Below are positions 16,491 through 24,525 of a stretch of 37,329 bases of DNA, piece by piece. The position numbers were made by a program, and so were the translations under genes. Positions within the stretch are counted from its first letter, which is position 1. Each line of letters starts with the position of its first letter. Where the stretch lies: NCBI GenBank assembly GCA_019058515.1, contig JAHPYY010000069.1:1-37329 (forward strand), read 5' to 3'. The stretch is from Promethearchaeota archaeon (GTDB taxonomy: Archaea > Asgardarchaeota > Lokiarchaeia > Sigynarchaeales > SOKP01). The notes beneath the pieces were generated by a model, which had not been told where the DNA came from, did not search any database, and saw only the letters and a program-made list of their open reading frames with translations.

Positions 16491-18950
16491 ATGAGTTTCG
16501 AATTACTAAAAAGTGAAATTATAGATTCTGGTTTGTGTCAAGGCTGCGGTTTATGTGCCGGTTCGTGCAAGCACATTAACATGGAAATCGCAAGACCAGT
16601 GTTAAAAGATTATTGTATTCTCGAAAGAAACGGCGAAGATTGTGGTAAATGCTATCAATCGTGTCCTCAAGTGATTCAGAAAAAGTTTAAGGAAAAGAAA
16701 CCGTTAGCACTGTATTCGTTAAGAACGAAAAATCCTGAAATTTTAGCTAATGCATCAAGTGGTGGATTTGTTACTACTTTAGCTAAAGAATTACTAGAAA
16801 ACGAGACTCTCAAAGAAATAGTTATGGTTAAAGATGTTGAGGAAAAACCAAAAGCAGATATAGTATCAAATCCTAAAGAGGTGATACAGAAAGCTGGGGT
16901 TATATATGGTCGTTCTGGAGTACTTGAACGATTAGTAGAACTTACTGGTGAAACCTACGATTCTGTTGGAATAGTCGGAGTCCCTTGCGAAATGAGAGGC
17001 GCAGCAGAAATCGAAGAGGAAATGAATAGAGAGATCCTAAAAATTGGTTTGTTCTGCAATTCACAAATGAGAACAGAAGAAACTGATAAAGGATTAGTTT
17101 GTTCCCCATGTTGCAACAATTGTCCTTCAGGTGTAAATGCCCGAGGTTATATATCGTTGATTCGTCAAGGGAAATATCAAGAGGCAGTTGATTTAATTAG
17201 AGAAAATAATCCATTACCTTCAATCTGTGGAAGAATCTGTACAAACGAATGCGAGCACGGTTGCACCTTAATTGGCGACGACCATCCTGTAGCGATTAGA
17301 GAGTTAAAAAAATTCGTAACCGAATGGGAAATGGAACACGAGCATAAAGTCAAGAAAACGGTTAAAAAAGACGGAAAGAAAGTGGCTATTATCGGTTCTG
17401 GACCAGCTGGGTTAACTGCTGGACATTACTTGGGGAGAATGGGGTATGCACCTACTATCTTTGAGAAAACGGATCAAGCAGGAGGTATGCTGCGATTTGG
17501 AGTTCCCCAATTCCGTTTACCTAATTACGTGTTGGATTACGATGTGAAATCTATTACCGATGCTGGTGTCGAACTTGTGCTGAACAAACCGTTAGGTCCC
17601 GATATGACCATCGAAGACCTTAGAAAAGAAGGGTACGAAGCTATTTTCATCGCTACTGGTCAATACAAACCAAGAACTTTGCGATTAGAAGGAGAAGATT
17701 TACCTAATGTTCATGTAGCGATTAATTTTCTGATGGATAGAAAATACCGCTACTGGGAGAATAAAGATGAATTTAAAGGTAAAACTATTGGTATCATTGG
17801 AGGAGGACCCGTAGCTGTAGATGTTGCTCAAACTGCGTTGAGACTTGGAGCGGAGAAAGTTCATCTTGTAGACATAATGAACGAAAAGGAACTCGAACTT
17901 GTACTTAAAGACATTCCTGAGAATGAATACGAGTACATGAAATATCACTTTGAAACCTCAACTTCGAAAATAACCCAAAATGAAGAGGGGAAATTGGTCC
18001 TAAACTGCTATAATATCGAGTGGGGTACTCCTGATGATACAGGTAGACGACCACTTAACAAAATTGAAGGTTCTGATTATGAGATACCCATTGATATTAT
18101 CGTCATAGCAGTAGGTCAAGCAGTAGACTTCGATTTAATTGATGTGGCAACGGATAACAAACTTGAGAAGGAACGAAATAAGATAAAAATTAACCCAGTT
18201 ACGTTTGAAACCGATATTCCGGGAGTATTTGCGGGTGGTGACATTGTTTCGAATTCTAAAGCTGTAGCGATCGCAGGTATCGCTCATGGAAAAGAAGCAG
18301 CCATATCCATTGATAGGTATTTGAAAGGTGAAGATTTGGAAGCTGGACGAATATTTCAGAGTAAAATGTTCTTCACCGGACCTCGTAAGCCACCTAAAGA
18401 CTATTCCCAAAAACCCGAGAGTTTAAGTGAAGCTACAGAAGAAATACAATGGACTTTTGACGAAATAGATGAGATGTTCAACGAAGATATGGCATTACAA
18501 GAAGCAAGAAGATGTCTTAGTTGTAATCACTTCTGTTCACATTGCCAAGACTTTCCAGCAATTTATTCTGACCTAACTGCTGGTGAAGTTGGCGCAGAAA
18601 AGGGATACACAACCGTAGTTGCTTGGACAGAAAAGGGTAAAGAACTTGTGGATAACGCGATCACAAAGGGATTATTCGACCAAGGAAGAGTAAACGAAAA
18701 AGATGTAAATAAAGCTATCAACCTTAAATCGAAGCGAGACCTAATAAACTTCGAAAAAACTCCAAGAACTCAAGTGTTAGATTACGTAAGCCTTCAAGGA
18801 CCAAGCACAGTAAGCGATATCGCTCAAAATACTGGACTTGGCCAAAAGAAAGTTAGATATGAGGCTCTTCGATTGGTTCAGCTTATGGAATTTGAAATGA
18901 AAGCTGACCCCGACATGGAAGAACCATTATTTTCTGTCGCATGTGACTAA
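16491..18950 (+). CDS. FrhB-GltD-winged helix fusion flavoprotein
   Basis: This 819-residue protein joins three modules. About residues 1-195 resemble FrhB, the F420-reactive beta subunit: ferredoxin motif C16-C26, a second cluster site C42/C51/C54/C58, NASSGGFVT at 87-95 and VGVPCEMRG at 162-170. About 200-690 are a GltD/NfnB-type NAD(P)H-dependent flavoprotein, with the cysteine-rich CNNCPSGVNARGY at 208-220, CGRICTNECEHGC, the FAD site GSGPAG at 302-307, a second nucleotide site IGGGPVAVD near 432, AGGDIV near 575, and a late CLSCNHFCSHC. About 755-805 form a winged-helix-like end. It probably feeds electrons to MvhD/HdrA. I know no standard Hdr locus with this fusion. Confidence 0.82.
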   Translation: MSFELLKSEIIDSGLCQGCGLCAGSCKHINMEIARPVLKDYCILERNGEDCGKCYQSCPQVIQKKFKEKKPLALYSLRTKNPEILANASSGGFVTTLAKELLENETLKEIVMVKDVEEKPKADIVSNPKEVIQKAGVIYGRSGVLERLVELTGETYDSVGIVGVPCEMRGAAEIEEEMNREILKIGLFCNSQMRTEETDKGLVCSPCCNNCPSGVNARGYISLIRQGKYQEAVDLIRENNPLPSICGRICTNECEHGCTLIGDDHPVAIRELKKFVTEWEMEHEHKVKKTVKKDGKKVAIIGSGPAGLTAGHYLGRMGYAPTIFEKTDQAGGMLRFGVPQFRLPNYVLDYDVKSITDAGVELVLNKPLGPDMTIEDLRKEGYEAIFIATGQYKPRTLRLEGEDLPNVHVAINFLMDRKYRYWENKDEFKGKTIGIIGGGPVAVDVAQTALRLGAEKVHLVDIMNEKELELVLKDIPENEYEYMKYHFETSTSKITQNEEGKLVLNCYNIEWGTPDDTGRRPLNKIEGSDYEIPIDIIVIAVGQAVDFDLIDVATDNKLEKERNKIKINPVTFETDIPGVFAGGDIVSNSKAVAIAGIAHGKEAAISIDRYLKGEDLEAGRIFQSKMFFTGPRKPPKDYSQKPESLSEATEEIQWTFDEIDEMFNEDMALQEARRCLSCNHFCSHCQDFPAIYSDLTAGEVGAEKGYTTVVAWTEKGKELVDNAITKGLFDQGRVNEKDVNKAINLKSKRDLINFEKTPRTQVLDYVSLQGPSTVSDIAQNTGLGQKKVRYEALRLVQLMEFEMKADPDMEEPLFSVACD

Positions 18951-18985
18951 TAATTATAAAACTTAAAAACCAAGGAGAGATTAAT

Positions 18986-19225
18986 ATGAAATTTGACCAA
19001 GAATTAAATGTCTGCGGATTAGTCTGCCCTGTTCCTGCGTTAAAAACAAAAAAGCAATTAATGAAAATGCGACCTGGGACAGTGTTAAAGGTAATAACAG
19101 ACTATAAACCCGCAAGCGAGTCTGTTCCAAGAGATTTAGCAAAACAAACCAAACATAAACATTTGGGAACAGACTACATAGAGGACGACGAGCAATGGTA
19201 TATTTATTTTGAAGCTGTAAGATAG
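18986..19225 (+). CDS. tusA: second TusA-family sulfur carrier
   Basis: This 79-residue TusA paralogue closes the operon. It has the signature VCGLVCPVPALKTKKQL with the carrier cysteine at 14 and a second one at 10. It is only moderately similar to the first TusA at 9383, so the two probably serve different partners. It starts 35 bases after the FrhB-GltD fusion with a good GGAGAG ribosome binding site. Confidence 0.92.
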   Translation: MKFDQELNVCGLVCPVPALKTKKQLMKMRPGTVLKVITDYKPASESVPRDLAKQTKHKHLGTDYIEDDEQWYIYFEAVR

Positions 19226-19242
19226 AGATTTAAAATAAAATA

Positions 19243-19262
19243 CTTTTTTTACTCTTTTTTTT
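19243..19262 (+). terminator. T-rich archaeal terminator of the tus/dsr/hdr operon
   Basis: Two T runs (seven and eight bases) separated by ACTC follow the last tusA stop within 40 bases, with more T runs up to 19300. Archaeal RNA polymerase terminates at such U-rich tracts. There is no hairpin. Confidence 0.5.
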
Positions 19263-19305
19263 CCCAGTATTTAATTATTTATTTTTTTATCTCTTTTTTA
19301 TCGTG

Positions 19306-19319
19306 GTCGGTTAACCGAC
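19306..19319. repeat. perfect 14-bp palindrome downstream of the transposase gene
   Basis: GTCGGTTAACCGAC is its own reverse complement and sits about 20 bases past the transposase stop on the minus strand. It is GC-richer than the surrounding sequence, so it may belong to the insertion sequence, as an end-proximal site or terminator stem. I found no matching copy at the other end. Confidence 0.45.
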
Positions 19320-19339
19320 AAATTTCGCTATTTAACCTC

Positions 19340-20638
19340 TCACCTCCGTGATTTTGTGAGCATTATAAGAAACGCTTGCATCAACCGTTCCTGATTTTGG
19401 TAAAGCGTTAAACTCTTGGAAGATATAACCGATAATTTGCTAATTTGAAGGCGTTTTTTATTCGCTTTCCACGAATTGTAGAGGAGCATGCGGACTAGCA
19501 CATCTAAATAACGCACGCCATCGTGATTTGACCGCCATCGCGCGTTTATCCGATTTAAGTCGGAGAATCCCGTTTCGATCATCCACCGCCGACGATAAAA
19601 CCGCGAAACGCGGGACGCCCACGAGCTCGTTTTTCCCTTCGGTTTCTCCGTAGTCATAACGGTAAACACCCTGTGTTGAGCGTCCTTTAGGGTGATTTTA
19701 CCGTTTCTGTAGTCTCGTTTAACGCCTTGAAGCGAATATCCTCGTTTAGCTGTTATTATCAGGTAAACATGCGCGAAAAAACGGTATTTTGCTTCGGTTG
19801 CAGAGGAAAAGGTGTACTTCCTCACCCGACCCGCTTTACCCTCGATGTATTCGGAAACAAACCGCTTTACTATCTCGTATTGCTTAGCGGGAATTAAGAT
19901 GTTTCCACCCATTCCCTTAACTTCGTCTAAAAGCTCTGCTCTATAGAATTCTCGATCCATTAACACGTAATTTAGCTCAAACCCTAAATCGAGCAGGTGA
20001 TCGAGAACTTTTAGAATAATAGGAATCTTAGATTGACCCGTCGGTACTTGTTCTAATCCGGCATAAAGATGAGCGTTACGAGAAAGCAGCGAAAACGCGA
20101 GGTAATGGCGCATTTTCTTCGTACCTTTCTGTCGATTCGTACCCTTTATCATGTTATCCTCTCGTTTGCCGTAATAAGGATGCTCTGTGAAATCGATGAG
20201 CACGTTAACCTTAGAAGATACGAGCCCATTTGTTAACGCTTCTTTAAGTTGTTCATCCAGGCACTCTCGCAAAATATTCCGAGCTTTTTTCAAACCTATC
20301 TTACGAAGATATTTGTTTACTTCAGTTTGATGGGGTATTTCGCGTCGAAATCGCCCATCCAAAAATCTCTTGCGTCGCCCTCTTTTTTTACTGAAATAAT
20401 AACCGTTTAACATTTCACTACTGTCGTGTATGGATCTACCTATGATTTCCGAAAAGAAGAATACCTTCAGAAAGTCAGAATCGCGGTATCTCGAGTTTTT
20501 AGCTCGCTTGAACCGCCACATCCGAGATACGATCGCATTGCAAAACTTTTTATAAAATGACAATATATATTCATCAGAAAGAAGTGATTTAATTCCCAAA
20601 CTCAAATCTGAGTTAGAGTTTATATTATGTATTGGCAT
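19340..20638 (-). mobile_element. IS4-type DDE transposase
   Basis: This 432-residue transposase has a DDE catalytic core: the first Asp in LIDFTEHPYYG near 149, the second in LMDREFY near 228, and the Glu in FYRRRWMIETGFSDLN near 360. The last segment fits the Y-x2-R-x3-E pattern of IS4-like elements. The frame is intact. Its codons are much richer in G and C than those of neighbouring genes (many CGC, GCG and CGG), which points to recent transfer. I could not define matching terminal inverted repeats or a target duplication. It sits at the 3' end of the tus/dsr/hdr operon and does not break any gene I can see. Confidence 0.9.
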
Positions 20639-20662
20639 ACATTAATATAATCACTTCTTTCT
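20576..20662 (-). repeat. 14-bp inverted repeat enclosing the transposase start codon
   Basis: AGAAAGAAGTGATT (20576-20589, inside the gene) and AATCACTTCTTTCT (20649-20662, in the 5' leader) are perfect complements. In the transposase mRNA they would close a 59-base loop that contains the start codon. A smaller hairpin, AACTCA-AATC-TGAGTT (20599-20614), lies within that loop. Some insertion sequences use such stems to block translation of read-through transcripts; that role here is an inference. Confidence 0.5.
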
Positions 20663-20982
20663 AATAAACTTTAAGGTAGATTTCTACTGGAATAAGTTGG
20701 CAAAAAATAATACCCAAATTTAAAGAATTGGAAATAAACTGGTAAGAAAGATTATTAAACTCACACAGATTCAGTCTACCAAATCCTTTGAGACTGTTTT
20801 TCTTTATTTTTTTTAATTAACTATACTAAAAAAGTGTCTAATTGAGATTATTCACCGTAGCTTCATTTCAGGTTCCTTCCCCGTCCAAATTATAGTAATA
20901 CTGTCAAGCGGTGAATTAAAAGTAAGACGACTAAGGTTTGATTATTCACATTTTTAAATAAACTTCCAGTAATAACTTTATT
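20639..20982. other. intergenic region, no gene seen
   Basis: About 345 bases without a convincing reading frame separate the transposase from the GTPase-like gene. Apart from one arm of the transposase inverted repeat, it holds a hairpin at 20772-20796 and AT-rich sequence. One end of the insertion sequence should lie here but was not identified. Confidence 0.5.
20772..20812 (+). terminator. hairpin followed by a T tract
   Basis: CAGTCT (20772-20777) pairs with AGACTG (20791-20796), with an inner CAAA/TTTG stem and a 3-base loop. A run of T-rich sequence follows (TTTTTCTTTATTTTTTTT). It looks like an intrinsic terminator reading rightward, but no plus-strand gene ends here, so it may guard the region or be an insertion-sequence end structure. 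Confidence 0.35.
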
Positions 20983-21519
20983 TCAAATGAATCCGTTTAT
21001 TCTTAAAATTTGTTTGATTACCGTAAAAAATATTTTTGAAACCATCTGCTCGTTTATCTGTTCAAGTTCGTAATATTGGAATATATCATATTTTTGAAAC
21101 GATTTTAGGAAATTTTCCTTCTGAATTATATAATTTTCTTCCCTTTCTCTTTTAAATCCTATCATTGTCAATGGGATTTTTTTGCTTGAATTTAACATGT
21201 TTTTTAGGAATGTTTCTACCCAGTCGATATGTTTATCAATTCCTATTTTGCTTGGCATTTCGTATAAGTAGATTCCCGCTGAAGATCCTCTAATATATGT
21301 AGGAATTAAGAATTTGAAGTTGGGACCGCCTTTTATGTTCCAAATCTGAATTAGAATATTAAAATTCTCAATTATTATCTTTTTCGAGCCAATGTTCAAT
21401 CCCATAGGATTTTCTATATCTTGTTCTATCCAATTAGGTAAGAACAGTTTGACAAAATTTGTTTTTAATTCCTCTATCTCGCCAAAGACAACAATTTTAA
21501 ACGCTATATCTTGATCAAT
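20983..21519 (-). CDS. degenerate Ras/Rab-like small GTPase
   Basis: The frame reads like an Asgard small GTPase: FKIVVFG beta strand, a P-loop position, LIQIWNIKGGPNFKFLIPTY at the G3/switch II place, then GIYLYEM and a G4-like strand. The nucleotide motifs are eroded: GEIEELKT replaces GxxxxGK[ST], NIKG replaces DxxG, and FKRE replaces NKxD. The first ATG (21405) would omit the whole P-loop half. Upstream the frame stays open to a stop at 21526-21528, with no ATG, GTG or TTG. ATT at 21517-21519 gives IDQDIAFKIVVFG and a normal length of 178 residues. So either a non-standard start is used, or the gene has lost its start and is decaying. Confidence 0.68.
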   Translation of the reverse strand: MDQDIAFKIVVFGEIEELKTNFVKLFLPNWIEQDIENPMGLNIGSKKIIIENFNILIQIWNIKGGPNFKFLIPTYIRGSSAGIYLYEMPSKIGIDKHIDWVETFLKNMLNSSKKIPLTMIGFKREREENYIIQKENFLKSFQKYDIFQYYELEQINEQMVSKIFFTVIKQILRINGFI

Positions 21520-21710
21520 AAAGGATCAAATCCTAAAATTATTTTTAAATTTTATTTAAATTAATCGTTAGTTAGAAAATACATTAAACCTAAATGATAT
21601 AAAAGGTGAAACTAATTTATAGTATATACTTATTACAGCTGTTTATATCTTATTTATTATTTATAATAAAATGCGATGAAAAATAGTATTAAATTAATTT
21701 AAAATAAAAA

Positions 21711-22856
21711 ATGGAACTTAACATACAAGAAATTTACTTACCCTTAATTTTAATAATTCTATTTGACGGATGTCAAATTGCTGGGTATTTTATTTACTAC
21801 TATTTTAAATATAAGCCATCAAATGTAGGATTAAATAAAATTCTACTTGCTTATGGATTATTATATGGTTTTGGATTAGTTGGATTGGTTTTAAGAATCA
21901 TTAATTATTATTATCTCGAAGTAACTATCATGAAACTCGTAATTATTTACATGTCCCATATACTAATTGCGATTGGAGTATTATGCTTTCAAATTATAAT
22001 TTCATCCAAGAGTTTTAACATAATCGTAAATGTTTGGATATCAAGGATCATTTTAGTTTTAGCAATAATTCTTTCAGTACTAATCTTTATCTTTCAGACT
22101 GATTATATAATAAGTGTTTCCTTAATCATATTATCCATCATACCAGGAATTGTTTACATGTCTTACTTTCATGCTAAATTGATCACGATTGTTACTGGTA
22201 ATATGAAAAAAAGATTGATTTTCATAATTATTGGAGAATTCTTACTTGTAATTATTGTTTTATTTGGAGCAGAAGAATTTAGTGAATTTTATCCCTTCGG
22301 ATTTCAAGATATTATCAATACAATATATATTCCTTTAATTCTTATCTCCCTTTGTGTTATATTTTTTGGTATTTTCAGATTTCCTATTATCCTTGAGATG
22401 GAATGGAAGAAAAACCTAATTCAAGTTTCAATAATTAATAGATTGGATTTTAACCTTCTCTATAATTATAAATTTGAGAGTGGGTTAGAAGATCCAACTA
22501 GTAAAATCTCTACACAATCAGATAAAAATGAATTCTTATTTTCAAGAGGTATTATTGGTATCAATACTATTTTCAAAAGTATTTCGCAATCTGAAGATGG
22601 ATTAATCGAAAAAATTAAAGAAAAAAATTACATCATTCTAATTAAAGCAGGAGAAGGAGAATATTCTTCACTGATTTACATGCTTCAAATTAAAAGTGAG
22701 TTAAAAAGTATGAACTACTTTTTCAACCTAATTATTGAAAAATTTCAAGAACTATATCGCGATTTAATAGTAAATTTAAGCAAAATACAAGGTAATGAAG
22801 AAAAACTATTCTCAACTTTTGATCAAGTATTAAAAGATATACTTACAGAAATTTAA
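21711..22856 (+). CDS. 7-TM membrane protein with C-terminal longin-like domain
   Basis: I do not recognise a named family. Seven hydrophobic segments can be marked at about residues 10-32, 43-70, 75-100, 108-128, 132-155, 164-185 and 198-225. They resemble the 7-TM sensor region found ahead of some signalling domains. The cytoplasmic part (about 233-381) alternates strand, strand, helix, strand, strand, helix: LIQVSIINRLDFNLLYNYKF, then GIIGINTIFKSIS, then KNYIILIKAGEGEYSSLIY, then a long helix. This pattern suits a longin/roadblock-like fold. The next gene has the same layout and begins 4 bases later. It is divergent from the GTPase-like gene, which suggests a shared signalling role. Confidence 0.65.
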   Translation: MELNIQEIYLPLILIILFDGCQIAGYFIYYYFKYKPSNVGLNKILLAYGLLYGFGLVGLVLRIINYYYLEVTIMKLVIIYMSHILIAIGVLCFQIIISSKSFNIIVNVWISRIILVLAIILSVLIFIFQTDYIISVSLIILSIIPGIVYMSYFHAKLITIVTGNMKKRLIFIIIGEFLLVIIVLFGAEEFSEFYPFGFQDIINTIYIPLILISLCVIFFGIFRFPIILEMEWKKNLIQVSIINRLDFNLLYNYKFESGLEDPTSKISTQSDKNEFLFSRGIIGINTIFKSISQSEDGLIEKIKEKNYIILIKAGEGEYSSLIYMLQIKSELKSMNYFFNLIIEKFQELYRDLIVNLSKIQGNEEKLFSTFDQVLKDILTEI

Positions 22857-22860
22857 AAAA

Positions 22861-23949
22861 ATGATAAATCAAGAAAGGGTATTTCCAATTTCAGGTGATT
22901 TAAGAATCCCTCTATTAATTATTGAATGGTTTCTGATATTCATTTTTTTTGAATTAACCCTTGTCTTTATATCTAAATTACTTTCTGAAAAGAAAAAAGG
23001 GAGAGGGCGTTATGAAAAAGCTTATACTTGGTTATTTTTCGGATACTCTATAATGTGGTTTTTTATAGTTATCGGAGATTTTTATATTACTGACGAATTA
23101 ATAAGAACATTTATCTTAAACATCGGATATTTATTTTTAATTAGCTTCACGTTTATTTTTGTACTTATTGTCGAAAATTATATTACTTTTTTATTCAAAA
23201 GACTATTTAGCGTAATATTTTCAATAATCATTAGTTTTTACATCATAACTTTTATATTCTTTTTAGAATATGGTGCTATTGTATCCTCAATTTCTTGGAT
23301 TCCATTCATGCTTTTATTTTTTGGATTTACTAGAGAGATCTATGCAAAGTATTATTCAAAGAAAAACATCACTAAATATCACTTTGCGATTTATTTATTT
23401 GTTATCGGTATTGTTTTAGTTGCAGTTGGATACCTATTCACTACTCGAATAATGGTTTACTTATTTTCCCTGAGTATTAGGTTTATTGGAGACATTTTTC
23501 AGCTAATAGGTGCACTTTCATTTATAATCTCTTTATTTTTAAGTCCTAATTATTCCGAATACGATTGGAAGGACCACTTAAAATATATATTAGTGCTTCA
23601 TGAATCAGGTTTGTTAATCTTTAAGAAATCCTACGAAAAGTTTGAGATACAAATTGAAGATTCTACATTCGCAGGTTTAATTGTCAGCATAAAAATAATG
23701 TTAGATAAAATTTCTGATTCTGAGGGCATTTCTATAATTAAAAGGGGAGAGAATTACATTATAATATATCCTAGCATGCATATTTATGGTGTTTTAATAT
23801 CAGATTTAAAGATAAAAACTCTTGAATTATTATTAAAAAAATACACGGATAAGATTGAATTTATATTTAGGGAGTTTCTAATAAATTGGGATGGTAATTT
23901 ACAATCATTTAAACCTATAGAAGACTTGACAAAAACATATTTTTCCTGA
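22861..23949 (+). CDS. second 7-TM protein with C-terminal longin-like domain
   Basis: This 362-residue protein has the same architecture as the one before it but low sequence identity. Seven hydrophobic segments lie at about 12-38, 54-76, 82-107, 115-138, 140-160, 170-192 and 198-232. The C-terminal domain (about 235-362) has the matching strand/helix order: YILVLHESGLLIFKKSYEKF, FAGLIVSIKIMLDKIS, NYIIIYPSMHIYGVLIS and a final helix ending NWDGNLQSFKPIEDL. Both may have come from a duplication, or they may form a heteromeric sensor. It is co-transcribed with its neighbour. Confidence 0.65.
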   Translation: MINQERVFPISGDLRIPLLIIEWFLIFIFFELTLVFISKLLSEKKKGRGRYEKAYTWLFFGYSIMWFFIVIGDFYITDELIRTFILNIGYLFLISFTFIFVLIVENYITFLFKRLFSVIFSIIISFYIITFIFFLEYGAIVSSISWIPFMLLFFGFTREIYAKYYSKKNITKYHFAIYLFVIGIVLVAVGYLFTTRIMVYLFSLSIRFIGDIFQLIGALSFIISLFLSPNYSEYDWKDHLKYILVLHESGLLIFKKSYEKFEIQIEDSTFAGLIVSIKIMLDKISDSEGISIIKRGENYIIIYPSMHIYGVLISDLKIKTLELLLKKYTDKIEFIFREFLINWDGNLQSFKPIEDLTKTYFS

Positions 23950-24120
23950 AAAAATTCTTTAATTTTGCCTTAAATTACTCTAATGTTTAAAGTAAGTTCT
24001 TACAAAATATTAGAGATGCAATCGCTAATAGACACAATTCAAATTTAAAAGAAAGAATAATTATTAATTCTGATCTACTATCTTTTTTACCAATAAATTA
24101 TTGAATTGTGAGAAATCCAA

Positions 24121-24378
24121 ATGAAAATTGCAGTTTTTAATGGAAGCCCTAAAGGCGACCTTAGTGTCACTATGTAGTATATCTTATATATCCAAAAAAA
24201 ATATCCACAACACTCGCTAAAAATTATTAACATTTCTCAACAAATAAAAAAAATAGAAAAAAGCCAAGAGGTTTTTCGAGAGATCATTGATGTAATTCAA
24301 TCTTCTGATTGTATAGTATGGGCTACACCAGTATATATTCTGCTTGTACCCTCTCAGTATAAACGATTTATCCATTGA
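24121..24378 (+). pseudogene. flavodoxin-like/NADPH-dependent FMN reductase remnant
   Basis: The frame begins MKIAVFNGSPKGDLSVTM, the typical FMN-binding start of flavodoxin-like reductases. It then meets TAG at 24175-24177 and continues in the same frame for about 65 more codons with clear family sequence (IIDVIQSSDCIVWATPVYI and VPSQYKRFI). It ends at TGA 24376-24378, less than half the usual length. The premature stop and missing C-terminus mark it as broken. No continuation was found in the 147 bases before uxaE ends. Confidence 0.8.
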
Positions 24379-24525
24379 AATTATAAATTGTGAGGTTTAG
24401 GGTTTATTTTATGGTTATTATTCGAGTTAGAATAAATTTAGATTTATATCAAGCATAAAAAATTATGAGAACTTAAAAACTATCTGTTTTATTAACATTT
24501 AAATTATTATAATCCTTGTTTTTTA

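Noticed and set aside
19226..20760. Matching terminal inverted repeats for the transposase
   Set aside because: The 14-bp palindrome at 19306 has no partner on the other side, and no pair of ends or target duplication could be matched by eye.
24175..24177. TAG read as pyrrolysine in the flavodoxin-like gene
   Set aside because: The reading frame also lacks its C-terminal half, so a broken gene explains the data better, and no Pyl genes are seen here.
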